A stretch of DNA of 64,000 nucleotides, taken from Homarus americanus. Taxonomy: Eukaryota; Arthropoda; Malacostraca; Decapoda; Nephropidae. Location: positions 1,295,709-1,359,708 of the forward strand of contig NW_024732415.1 of the NCBI RefSeq assembly GCF_018991925.1, given 5' to 3'. Position numbers and translations under genes: made by a program. Below are positions 49,701 to 59,786 of the stretch, piece after piece (positions within the stretch are counted from its first letter, which is position 1; every line of letters begins with the position of its first letter). The notes beneath the pieces were generated by a model. It was not told the origin of the DNA. It saw only the letters and a program-made list of their open reading frames with translations, and made no database searches.

Positions 49701-51130
49701 AAAAACTGGAAGCAACTGACAGTAAGAAAGTAATGAAGTTACGAGCAGAAATGCAGAAGAATGCAAAAAATTCATTGAAGAAAACACTGATCACGTCAAA
49801 GACTGTCAGTCTTCAGAAGCTGTCAATGAAGTTAACTAAAGATTTAGCAGTTAAAAACAATGTACAAAACCCCAGCACCAACATTTCAGCAAGTCAGCCA
49901 CCTATTGGAGCCTCTCCACAAACAAGTCAGCAACCTGCTGGAACTTCAACACCACAGCCAAGTCAGCAACCTGCTGGAGCCTCAACGCCACAGCCAAGTC
50001 AGCAACCTGTTGGAGCCTCGACACCACAGCCAAGTCAGCGACCTGCTGGAGCCTCGACACCACAGCCAAGTCAGCAACCTATTGGAGCCTCAACACCACA
50101 GCCAAGTCAACAACCTGTTAGAGCCTCTCCACAGTTAATTCAGCAACCTGCTGGAGCCTCAACACCACAGCCAAATCAACAACCTGCTGGAACCTATTCA
50201 CCACAGCCAAATCAACAACCAACTGGAACTTGTCCTCCACAGCTAAATCAACCTCCCAGAGCTTTTCCACCAAACCCATGTCCGCAATTTGCTGGAGGCT
50301 ACCCACCACAGCTAAGTCAATACCCTCGCTCACAGCTGGGTCAACAGCCTGGTCACACACAGCCACAGACAAATCAGCAACCTCCTCGGGCATTTCCACC
50401 ACGGCCAATGAATTTAGGGAGTGTAAATGCACCAGATTTATATAAGCAATCACTAATTAAAGGTTTCAGAGAAAATCAGTCAGTAGAACCTGCAAATCAG
50501 GAACCATTTGGCTATCATGGAAGATCACAGTCTCCACGCAGCTTTCAAGGAAGATCACAATCTCCGCACAATTTTCAAGGAAGAACACGATCTCCACAAA
50601 ATTTTCAAGGAAGATCAAAGTCTCCACTTAGTCTTACCGAAGCGCTTAAAGAATTTACGTGTCCAGATGATCGTCAGAACACTAATTCCATCACCAACGT
50701 GCCCTTTGGTAACAGGGAACAGAGTTACCTTGGGCCTGAAAGGCCATTCATGGACAGGGATTATTCATTAAAGAATTACAGAGAGTTTGGAGGCCAAGAA
50801 TATAGAAGTAATGATTACAGTAAACCATTTGAGCAAGGTGCATATGAGAGGCACAATACACCTGGTGGTTCACAAGGCTTTGACAGGCCGGGGAACATGG
50901 GCAGGCAAGACTACAGTGCAGATTATGACAGAACTTTCCCACCTCAAGGGGGTCCATTTACCAATAATCCTGCTCGACAATATGAAGATGAAATTTATGA
51001 TGACCAACCTAAGTCTAACTATGGACCACCTCTGCAGTTTCATTCAAGGGGGTTTAAAAATTCTTTCAGAGGGAGACCGCCTATGAGAGGACGCCCTGGG
51101 GGCCAACCGCACTATGATCAGTCTTGGTAA
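32574..51130 (+). CDS. Giant SUMO-motif, zinc-finger, RS-domain nuclear protein (unnamed), 12 coding exons
   Basis: Exons: 32574-35788, 35987-38885, 41558-41635, 42544-42689, 42881-42979, 43510-43616, 43964-44136, 44404-44508, 45118-45280, 45920-46102, 47676-47820 and 48425-51130, all GT/AG. Phases close only if exon 3 had 79 rather than 78 nt; the product would then be 3,339 residues. Order: acidic N-terminus; SUMO-type acceptors VKLEP (residue 316), FKVKEE/KVKEEP (about 342-355), VKTEE (about 592), LKVETKP (about 652) and VKVEP (about 711); a charged helical segment (about 1366-1440); a Pro/Ser-rich region; an Asp run (about 1816-1828); PATPGTL repeats (about 1905-1973); a U1/matrin-like finger Cys2087, Cys2090, His2102, His2108; a SUMO-interacting motif IDLV...VEIIEV (about 2252-2264); an RS domain (2275-2438); a segment with ESYPDYNHEW and EWADYWRKR; a helical block (about 2594-2755); PQPSQQPAG repeats; FQGRSQSP repeats; and an RG-rich end. 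The architecture suggests nuclear RNA processing. I could not name a family. Confidence 0.85.
35124..35210 (+). repeat. Coding 27-bp repeat, EEDGSVEAV
   Basis: Three tandem units of roughly 27-30 bp inside exon 1 of the giant gene encode EEDGSVEAV, EEDGSVEAE and DEDGSVEVN. The repeat keeps the frame and lengthens the acidic region. Confidence 0.85.
38218..38257 (+). repeat. Coding GAT/GAC run (poly-Asp)
   Basis: A trinucleotide run of GAT and GAC codons in exon 2 of the giant gene encodes about 13 consecutive Asp. Mixed codons suggest it is maintained at the protein level or is an old expansion. Confidence 0.9.
38484..38690 (+). repeat. Coding 21-bp minisatellite, (PATPGTL)n
   Basis: About ten 21-bp units of cctgcaacacctggtaccct plus t encode PATPGTL, with the last units drifting (SATPGTF, LGTPGTL). 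Seven-codon units keep the frame. The high identity of the first seven units suggests recent expansion, so length polymorphism is likely. Confidence 0.93.
40425..40650 (+). mobile_element. tRNA-derived SINE
   Basis: The head resembles a tRNA gene: agtgacggtcaagtggatac gives an A-box-like region and ccagggttcatcaatttgat gives a B-box-like region (about 40461-40480). The body contains ctcccagtccacccagctgt and aaatgggtacct, typical of decapod SINEs. A second copy lies on the minus strand at 28945. A long poly-T starts 31 bp downstream. Confidence 0.8.
40681..40722 (+). repeat. Poly-T tract
   Basis: An uninterrupted T run of about 41 bases preceded by gtgtgtgtgt. It may be the end of a retroposon in opposite orientation or a simple expansion. 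Confidence 0.9.
41558..41635 (+). other. Exon 3 of the giant gene with apparent 1-nt deficit
   Basis: The exon before it ends in phase 0 and the exon after it requires one leading base, so this exon should be 79 nt (1 mod 3); 78 are present. From the acceptor the frame reads DEVPKYYQ, but the exon's second half reads VPLAQAVVDKCKDIPLV in the frame that leads into exon 4. The switch falls at the aaa run at 41580-41582. Without an extra base, the phase-0 frame runs into a TGA in exon 4. A rival explanation is use of the poorer acceptor accaaag at 41583, which gives an in-phase 52-nt exon. Confidence 0.7.
44560..45117 (+). repeat. 20-bp minisatellite ending at a splice acceptor
   Basis: About 22 units of gttacagtagtcattatggt (with cc/gat variants) fill nearly the whole intron and pass into shorter cattatcattacagtaac units. 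The last attacag of the array is the 3' splice site of exon 9 (45118). Every unit contains a ttacag or attacag acceptor-like word. Confidence 0.93.
45281..45919. other. Intron of the giant gene, nothing further recognised
   Basis: Bounded by GC|GTAAGG and caccatag|G. Both splice borders keep phase 2. No repeat family or extra exon was recognised. Confidence 0.55.
46103..47564. other. Intron of the giant gene, left part
   Basis: Non-coding, AT-rich. An open frame around 47229-47684 has no family signature and runs into the 24-bp tandem repeat. Confidence 0.5.
47562..47663 (+). repeat. 24-bp minisatellite just before a splice acceptor
   Basis: About four and a half units of cactttactgttcactgct followed by gcagg end 12 bp before the true acceptor tatatccag (47675). 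Each unit carries ctgcag, a decoy-like acceptor word with a pyrimidine tract. Confidence 0.9.
48058..48147 (+). mobile_element. piggyBac-like MITE, copy 2
   Basis: 90 bp from TTAACTCCTTGTGTATGGGG to CATATGAAGGGGGTTAA in the last intron of the giant gene. It has TTAA at both ends and CTCCTT/AAGGGG inverted ends, and shares the tgtatgg-gtcctctct start with 27884-27983. Confidence 0.65.
49890..50260 (+). repeat. Coding repeats, PQPSQQPAGAST type
   Basis: In-frame units of about 36 bp in the last exon of the giant gene encode variants of PQPSQQPAGAST and PQPNQQPAGTYS. Pro/Gln-rich low-complexity tracts of this kind are common in RNA-granule and splicing-factor tails. Confidence 0.88.
50508..50632 (+). 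repeat. Coding 33-bp repeats, FQGRSQSPHN type
   Basis: Four in-frame units encode GRSQSPRSFQ, GRSQSPHNFQ, GRTRSPQNFQ and GRSKSPLS. They add serine-proline and arginine-serine phosphosite-like motifs to the C-terminal tail. Confidence 0.88.
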
Positions 51131-51955
51131 TTCTAGATGCTATTTTGAATCTACATTTCATAGATTTTATATACAATACATACTGTACCAAGCAATTTTA
51201 CAGAAGGTAATTGTATTAAATGGTTATGTGTGGAATATAAGAGTTTGTTTGTTAAACCAATACAGTAATTCACTTTTGGTTATTTTTTTAAAGTGACACT
51301 TGCCAAATATTTAGGACCAGACGTTAAACAAAAAAGGTATTTGGTTTATGTACAGGTGTATGCAATTGTAATTTTGATTGATAAAATGTAAATAATGTGC
51401 AACATATGGAGTTAAGAAAAATTATAAATTTATGTAAAGTTACACACTTTACTGTATCATAAGACTAGATTCCATTTATATTCATTGTTATAAGACAAAA
51501 GATATGTTATGTGATGTATCATAAATGCTTTTTTAGTAAAAGTGAATTTTGAGTTTTGAGTTTTAGTGAATTGCTGCTACTTTCATATATATTTTTAACA
51601 GTGAAATAATGTAGTTCTTTGCATCTTAAAAGGAGGCTTAAGAGTTCATGTTGGGTAGGAAGAAATCTGCAATGGTCATGTGTACCAAAATTCTTCAAAA
51701 TGTTGAACTCGATATCTAAAGACAGTTCTTCACCGGATTAATTCTTGAAGGTCATAGTGTCAGGGTTACTGGTATGTAAATAAATACCAAGAGTACTGAG
51801 TAACTTAAGACTGGCTGAATAGATATTAATTGAACACGTGTGACAATATATGAACATTTTTTTTTTATTGGGCACACCACATCCTTGTGCAAGGTGAAGC
51901 GTTTACAGCGCCCAACAGGGAAGGATGCTAAGTTCATGCTTGCTTTTATGTCTCA
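51131..51955. other. Region after the giant gene, probable 3' UTR
   Basis: AT-rich DNA after the TAA at 51128. Candidate poly(A) signals are ATTAAA near 51215 and AATAAA at 51779-51784; neither is proven. Confidence 0.35.
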
Positions 51956-52150
51956 TGAGTTAAGTGTGGTAGAAGCGGTACCGTTCTTGCCTCGCAAGCA
52001 AGATGTCACGGGTTGTTTGGACTTACTTCCTAGCCCCCATTAGTCCCTGTTCACCTAGCAGTAAAGTAGGTACCTGTTGTAAGTCGAAAGTTGCGAATTC
52101 GCATTCAGGGACAAGTTGTTGGAGCTTCCAATAACTTGATGACATAAACC
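51956..52150 (+). mobile_element. SINE remnant, second tRNA-type family
   Basis: Phrases gtaccgttcttgcctcgcaa, gcaagatgtcacgggttg, ccctgttcacctagcagtaa and gtaggtacctg are characteristic of a widespread decapod tRNA-derived retroposon. The B-box-like gggttgtttgga is decayed. It differs from the SINE at 40425. Confidence 0.65.
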
Positions 52151-53009
52151 ACTGAACTTATTATGGTAACTTGTGTGGGCAAGGGGGTCAGGAAGTACAC
52201 AACCAAGGGATTGTGGTGTGGGAAGAGGTAGTGCCCTGAAGGATGGTCAAGCTTAGTGCTCAGGGATTCACACAATGCAGGTAAATTTTGAAAATTAATA
52301 AAAAAAAGTTGAAACGCTTTGAAGTGAAGGACGTAATACAGGTTACGAAAGGCCTGGGAATCTCATTATTGAAAATTAAGATGACAAATGTTACAATTTT
52401 GTTATGTGTAATGTCCTGGTGGTGATCAAATTCAACCTATATAGGACGTACTGTATAATGAAAATGATGTTCAGCTTTTGTCTATAGAAGAGAGCTCCAA
52501 ATTACGTGTAAGTTCATAGAGGTCCAAACTGGTAGCATGAGGCAGAGTTAAATCTACTTATGATCTGCAATCAACTTGGTGATTGAACAGAAGGCGCGTC
52601 ATCAAAGGCACCCACACTGGTTATATGATAAATACCCCGAAGGGGGAATTATCGTAGAAAATTTAATAAAAAATATAAGAAACAGTTAGAATGGCATAAA
52701 AGGAAATACATTGAATTCTATCCTATATCATTGATGAAGTAAACGTTCATACCTGAGAAAAAATACATATACATTAATATTGTCTAACAAGGAGAAAAAT
52801 AAGTAAAAATTACTTGATAAATATAATTATAAAAATACATTCAAAGTAATTGGTTAGTTATGGATAATATGAGATACTGTAATACTTTTTTAATGGATGT
52901 GTGAATGTGACCCCAGTGTAAACAAGCCACAAGTCGGAGTGGTGAGGAGAGTGAGAGAACTTTTATTACCAAGTAGACAGATAATAACAGCTGCCTTCTT
53001 CACAACACA
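52151..53009. other. Region upstream of THOC7
   Basis: Non-coding. The last 100 bp before the THOC7 start (gtcggagtggtgaggagagt onward) is less AT-rich and probably includes the 5' UTR. No TATA box is claimed. Confidence 0.4.
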
Positions 53010-54982
53010 ATGGGGGATGGTAAGTACTGCTATTCAAGAGCTACATGAACCAGTACAACTTGTTTATAACCTCAGATATATATATTTATAGAGCTTCAAA
53101 AATGGACAAAGTGAAGGGAAGAGTTAGGAAGCAAGATGAATATATATGAGGTTGTGTAGATCTTGCCACACATTTTTAGATTAAGAGATTACATTTTTAC
53201 CACAACTGATAATATGAGAATGTCTGATAGGCTCTATGAAACTGTTGCACAAAGTTACTAAATTAAAAGTGTTGGTGGTGGTGGCTCGGAAGACCACTTA
53301 TGGCTATCACCTCAGAGGTCAGTGAAGAATACCATTATAAAGTAAAATACAAAAGATTTTATTAAAGTTAAATTAAAAAATGAGGACAATACTGAACAAG
53401 AGAAGACTGGGAGGAAGAACTTGTGAGGTACATTGTATTATTGTATAGAGTGAAGAAAAAGTTGACTATGTGTATTATCGTAATTCTGATATTTTTTTTT
53501 TTTTTGTAATTTCCAGAAGAGATAATTAGGCGTCGGTTGATGATTGATGGAGATGGGACAGGTGATGCTCGAGTGATGATGATGTACATGAAACACTTCA
53601 TTAAATGGTGTTCAACAGAGGAGTCTCCCCAGGAAAGGTATAACATCTGTTCACGATAAATGTTACGTGGTTAGGTTAGGTTAACTTCGGTTAGATTAGG
53701 TTTAAGGTTAGATTAGACGAGGTTTAAGGTTAGGTTAGATTAGATCAGATCAAATATTACAAAGTCTAAGTACAAACAGGAGGTTGCTGAATAATAACAA
53801 CATAATCGCTAAGAATGGTTACAAAATTTATTATCTTAGTTTTAATTTAATTGTATCTCTCTAAGGTTGACGTACATTTCCTGTGATTAGAATAAGTAAT
53901 ACAGTAGTTCTTTCATCGTGCTCCTGCCATTTGTCCTCTCCAGCCAGAACCAGTACGATCGACTCCTCACGCAGCTGGCGGCCATAGAGCACTCGTCCCT
54001 CAGGTGGAAGTCAATTGTTGACATGAACCAGGAAGAAATACAACACTACGAGCTGCTCAGGTAAATGTGTCCTATCTGTCTATATATATATCCTGTGTCC
54101 TGTCTGTCTGTCTATATATATCCTGTGTCCTGTCTGTCTGTCTCTTCTCTGATTTATGCTCGGTTTTACCTGTTGATGAGTTATTATTAGTAGTCATGAG
54201 GGGATAAACACAGTGAAACCTCTTTATAATGGACTTATTTCCTCGTATAATCCATTTTATGGGAGTTTCACATCTAACGAACCCTCGATATAATGGACTT
54301 TCTTCTCTGTATAGTTCATTAAATGGAGGTTTCGAGGTTACACTGTAAGTAGAAGTGCCAATTACTGGTTGATATGATACCTGGTAATGTAAAGAGCTTA
54401 ATATATGACCATTGGTGGCTCATACATTATGTGGATTTATTGATTTTTCTTCTCGTGTTTATAGGGATGAGACCAGCACCAATGTAAAGGAAGCTTGCAT
54501 TGCTATTGGCTCGGCAAAGCAAGAACTGGAGGAAGCTCGGCAAGTGCGGCGGAACAGGTTAGAATACGATGCACTGGCGAGGCTGATTAAGGAACACCCC
54601 CCTCGCTCCGACACGGCTAATAAGTTGGCTCATCTGACACAGCAGCTACATTCTCTTAAGGTGAGGTCGAGGAGTGTGGTGGTTCTTTGTTTACCAGTAG
54701 TGAAGGTGATAGTTTCCTGTTGATTGATTATTTTTATGATTTCCTTTGACTTTTTTTTTTTATACCTTACAGTCTAAGAGAGATCAGCTGGAGGAGAAGC
54801 TAACTCTACGACGCAAACAGCTGCATGTTCTGGTTACGTCGCTACACGAACTCAAGCAAGCGTTACTCCACGATAATTCTCCTTCACGTGATGATGAGCC
54901 GTGTGTTATTGATGAAATTATTGACCTGACAGCTGCCCCTGTTGCTGTAGATTTAACAAGTACATCAATGGACACATCTTAG
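53010..54982 (+). CDS. THOC7: THO complex subunit 7, five coding exons
   Basis: THOC7 is a coiled-coil subunit of THO, the core of the TREX complex that couples transcription and splicing to nuclear mRNA export. Exons: 53010-53019, 53517-53637, 53944-54060, 54465-54660 and 54773-54982, all GT/AG and in phase; 654 nt, 217 residues. Family signatures: EEIIRRRLMIDGDGTGDARV at the N-terminus, FIKWC, SIVDMNQEEIQHYE, the RNRLEYDALARLIKEHPPR segment, and KLTLRRKQLHVLVTSLHELK before the tail. Exon 1 codes only three full codons (Met-Gly-Asp) and one base. The tail carries EIIDLT and VAVDLT, two SUMO-interaction-like motifs. The nearest AATAAA (55164-55169) lies in a MITE. Confidence 0.94.
53665..53758 (+). 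repeat. Degenerate GGTTA-type run in THOC7 intron 2
   Basis: Words ggttaggttaggtta, ggttagattagg and ggtttaaggttag continue for about 90 bp just inside the intron. It is another interstitial TTAGG-like patch. Confidence 0.8.
54211..54345 (+). mobile_element. MITE, CAGTGAAACC family, copy 7
   Basis: In THOC7 intron 3. It begins CAGTGAAACCTCTTTATAAT and ends GAGGTTACACTG, with core cctcgatataatggactttc. TA follows the right end, but the left flank reads CA, so the left TA has mutated. Confidence 0.8.
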
Positions 54983-55129
54983 GTAAACATAGGAACACAG
55001 TGTATATGTTTGAGACAAAGGAAGTGTATTTTACCTGTAATTTAGTCATTTTCAACTCTTTAGACCAAAGTGAAATCTGTTTTGTCTACTTTGTTGTTTT
55101 GACAAGAGTGAAATATTTAATTGATAGCA

Positions 55130-55236
55130 TTAACCCCATATGTACGGATTCTTCTCCGAGTTGAATAAAATAATCTGGCATTCGATAAATAAAATATTAC
55201 AAGTGGTCCCCCCCCCCCCAGAAGTGAAGGGATTAA
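55130..55236 (+). mobile_element. piggyBac-like MITE, copy 3, after THOC7
   Basis: It runs from TTAACCCCATATGTACGG to GAAGTGAAGGGATTAA, TTAA at both ends, with the family core gaataaaataatctggcatt. The core supplies an AATAAA at 55164-55169, 182 nt after the THOC7 stop. Confidence 0.7.
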
Positions 55237-55408
55237 TATATCAGATACTGTACAGGTGCAGTAAATGGTATCCCATAATATGGTCTTTGAATAACCATTT
55301 TTTTATATTTCCCAAACATAATTAACCAGTACTGTAGGTTAACTAAAAAAAAATAAAAAAATTGTAACTTACAGCCAGAGTACAAATACCTGTACAGGTA
55401 AACCCCAT

Positions 55409-55512
55409 TTAATCCCTTCTCTTCGGTACACCTTTTTTAACATTTTATTTGGCATAAATTTGGCTAATGCCAGATGATTTTATTCAGCAGACAGAGATCC
55501 CTCCTAACCCAT
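55409..55512 (-). mobile_element. piggyBac-like MITE, reverse copy 4
   Basis: It starts TTAATCCCTTCTCTTCGG, the inverse of the right end of copy 3, and carries gccagatgattttattcagc, the inverse of the family core. The far end (gatccctcctaaccc) is decayed. It lies 170 bp from copy 3 in opposite orientation. Confidence 0.6.
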
Positions 55513-56658
55513 TACAGTAGTTAGGGTACAGTAACTTTGCTGAATGTACAGTAGTCTCACTAACATACTGTAGTTGACAAATTATAGTTTTACTGTTTTT
55601 TTTTCTGTATACTGTATTAAACATTACCTCACTATATTGTACTTGGAAAATATGCAGTACAGTACAGTATATATTTTTTCAACCAAACTTGACACAACGT
55701 AGATACAGTACGCCCCAAGAATTAACTACTTACTGTGCACTCATTACATAGGTATGTCTTTACATCAATTTGCTGTGCATTTCACTATTATGTAGCTTCA
55801 TTATTTCATCCTTTACATCTGGTATTTTTTTGACACAACTTTGCTTCACAAAACTGGGAGGACAGAGGTGGATGTCTGATGACTCTCTTGGGAGATCCGA
55901 GACTGACTTTGTTTTGTCTCCTCCAGTGATCTACTGTTAATTTTAATTTAATTTGATATATTTTGTACATACAGTACTGTACAAATAAATACCGAATATA
56001 TACAAAATTTTATATTGATTCACTTTGTATATTCTTTTTTGGATAATGTTAATAGAGCTAAAAATGCCTGTTATGATAATACTGTACCTGCATATGAGAG
56101 GCAAAAGGTACCTCACATAATTTTCACGGTAACATGTTCTGTACTACATTATGTGCACCTGTAATGTTGCAGTTATTTTATAATTAATGTACAGTACCGT
56201 GAGTATGAAGATTTCCATTAAAAATGTTTAAATTTATGAACCATCATTTTTCTTAATTTAATAATATATTTCATCTGTATATAAATAAGGTTATTGACAT
56301 CAAAATGAAAAACAACAATCAGATCAACGAAATGTTTATTTTAATAGTTTACATAAAGCCCATTACCTGTATTTTATTTTTAAAAAGTAATATACACGTA
56401 CTGTGCTCCTTTACGCACTCACTCGTCAAATTTTAAAGCCTGCATCATATAATTACAAGAATAAATTAATAGAATATGGTGTTTTTATATAATTTACAAT
56501 GATCTAATTTTTACACTATTTGGCATTTTGTCTAGTCTATACTGTATGCAAATGTTTACAGAAAGGAAACATACCCATGAATGAACAGTGGTGAACATAT
56601 GATGACCCAGACCACAGTACATTACTTATAAACTTCTCAAGTTTATGACAAGCATTTA

Positions 56659-56912
56659 AATAGGCAACTACCAAACAGAGAGGTACTACTGCCTGGGAAG
56701 ATATTGGAAGCATAATGTGTTGTCTATGGTAGACCCTGTTGCCACATGGCATCACGAAAATTGTGACCAAGTCCCGGGTTGCTTATCTGACTTTCTGCCT
56801 CATTTACACACAATTGCAGGGTCTCATTGTTTCTCTTAACATTGACAACACAACATACATATATTGTTTCTCACTCTTGATCTTTTGTTTTATTTTATTT
56901 CTTCATGGTTCT
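56659..56912 (+). repeat. Dispersed repeat, copy 2
   Basis: Matches 4312-4585. It is followed by an (ATT)n-rich tract and then cctaggccccgatgtgggtc with a poly-A, which may be the real 3' end of a retroposon. Confidence 0.8.
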
Positions 56913-57000
56913 TTATTATTATTATTATTGCATTGATGATGATATTATTATTATCGTTATTTTAATTTTGCTTATCTGAATTATTATTATTATAATTATA

Positions 57001-57044
<44 letters not shown>

Positions 57045-57045
57045 A
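56913..57045 (+). repeat. (ATT)n / (TTA)n microsatellite
   Basis: Imperfect trinucleotide tract; the purest part is about 57001-57041. Confidence 0.9.
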
Positions 57046-59786
57046 TTTTTGCCCCCTAGGCCCCGATGTGGGTCAGTGACTTGTGCCCGGGTGGGCTAAT
57101 CCCTGTAAAAAAAAAAAAAGTGCATGGATAGTGAAATCACATCAAATCAAAGCACTTCTATTAGAGCATTATTGGTGCAATGTTCACCTTGACACTGTAA
57201 GGTAATGTACTAACAATCTAGTACCGTAGTTATAAAAAATGGACCTCAGGGATCGTTAAGTTGTTAATCTCGTCCATAGTCTTGTTGCCTTCCTTAACAA
57301 TAAAACTAATTGTAGATCTGTAAATATAAACTGTAAACTTTTAACAAAATGCCTAGAATAATGTATTTTTCTTCAATGATCTTTTGAGTTCTACTACATT
57401 CACACAAAATATAATAATGGTGGATGATCAACTAATTTACACATTTTTAGTGATTTTTGCAATTGTAATGGCATCCAGGCAAGAGTGTGATGTTGTAATG
57501 ATGCAATGAGAAGGTTTTATGTTTACCATTATGCAAGAAGTTAAATTTTTACCTAATTTACATGTGGGAGAGTAATGGTACCACAACCGTAACATTAAAG
57601 GCTGTTAAATTTTATGTTATTTGAGAACAGTGTATTTGTAGAAGGCTGCACAGAGTCAGTTCAGGCAACTTCAATTGGCTATAACTTACAACTAGTTTAA
57701 GGATTATTGTTTGTAGTAAAATGTAACTGTCAAACATTCTCTTAAGTTAATAAGATTAATTCTAAGTACAAATGGTTCAACTGTGTAGGTAAACAAACTG
57801 GGTGTTGCAAATAAAACAATCTATTTCTATGATTGTGCCATGCTGTAATACATACTTCAAACTTAACATGATGAAGATGTTCTAAAAATGTTCCTCCTAA
57901 AATTAATATAAGCAAATAGACAAATGAAAATATCAATGAAAGATGCAAAATAATCGTTGCCAGCATCCTTGTCCGAACTCTTGTACCTCAGTAATGAGTA
58001 ATACATCTCACACTAATGACCATCACCATCATCACTGTTTTACAGCCATTTTCCTTGCTTGCGTGGATAAGTGCTAAAATAAGTGCAACTTAATTATAAT
58101 ACTAAAATATAAGTTGAAGTCGGTGAATAAGTGAGGCTTGCATCACTTGCCCCCACTATGTACTTAGAGGAGTCATTTATCAGTTATGTAAGAATTATTA
58201 ATTGAACAAAAATACTTAATACTGTAAGACTGAGTATAACCTTAACACAGTCAAACAAGTGCTCCAAGTTGTATCCAGTTTACAATTGCTGAACACATAA
58301 TACAGTTCATTAACACTAAACAGATCCAATACCACAGATCCATGCATTAAATGTATCACTTATGAATACAAAGGACACATTATTAACAAAACTTCTTGAG
58401 ATTCAGACAATTCTCTCAAAATATCCACATAATAATCTCATGTACACTGTACTGTATCAAAATTTAAAAATATATTAAAAATACATAAATGAATCTAATC
58501 ATCTCAATAACTTAATCATAAAATGTGAAGACAGTAGAAAACAAATGACAAATTAAAGATCAGAAATTTGTACCGAGTGTTGAAATTTCACCAATGGGAC
58601 TGATGATAGTAGGGCTGAGATAATGTAATGTCTCTACTTCTGTCTTGTTTGTGTTTTAGATAGATCAAGGGACACAAACCTAGAGTGAGGGAGAGGTGCC
58701 ATATAAATGTAGAAAGTGACTTGAAATGGTAAAAATAAGTCAAAACACACACTTACAAATATCCTAAACTTACACATTCATGCAGTATATACACCGATTC
58801 TTCGGAGAACCACCAGTCATCATTTCTAAAATGTAAACTGATTGATTTTCTTGATAAATCAGATGACTAATTTTTCTCCTTGCAGAGTCATAACCTGCAT
58901 CCTAAATTAACCTGAAAAGAAGAATTGTAAAGCAGATTGAGAGAGAAAATACCCAAGACATTAATCATAAATATGGTGACATAAACAACAGTCATTATGG
59001 ATGGTGATACAGTGACAGACTGCTTAAGAAAGTCAGGTAAGACACAGTAAAATCACTTATAGTATCAACCAAGGATAAAAAAATGAGCAAGCAAATTTTT
59101 TCTGGAAGTTATCTGGTGAAAAGTCCCGAAAGCAATTTTTTTTTTCAAGTTGCTGCTATCATGACCGAGTGGTGGGTGTTACACTACACTCTTAATCTAT
59201 CGTATCTTTATTATACGGGATAGAAAGGTGTTTTTGGTGCATATAACCACATGCTGCCCTGTGTACTATAGCCCCATACAACTTCGACAAACATGCAACA
59301 AAAGCAGATCGTTACAACAAAACGGTCCATAAAAATATCTCGTGTTAGTACATTAACTTGCAATTATTCCCCCCCTGGATTATAATCTTCACTAGATTTC
59401 AATGCTGGGGAATTCTGTAATATTCAATCTATAACTAATTCAATTAATCACTGATCTTGCTTTGTATCCCCCCCTCCACACACCCTGCATCTGGCCTAAC
59501 CTGTCCATCAGGTTAAATTCATTTGTTTTTGTTAAATTATGGTTATTTTTCCATTATACCATTTGACTGTAATTAGGTGATGCAGATTGCTTCATTTTAT
59601 ACATTAACTGATGGTCTAGAAGCAGTTAAGAGCGATAATGATAACCTCATGTGATATAACTTAACTGATGATTAGGTAAATACTCCTGTATGATGAAGTG
59701 AGAAAAAATATATGCATACACATCCTGGAACTACCTTTAGAATCTACGCCCCAGCTTATTTCATCTGAAGATTAATCACCCTAATG
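57046..59786. other. Intergenic DNA, nothing recognised
   Basis: AT-rich with no exon chain on either strand. A short poly-A at about 57106-57119 follows a GC-richer patch that may end a retroposon. Downstream of 58900 the minus strand may hold the 3' UTR of the broken zinc-finger gene. Confidence 0.45.
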
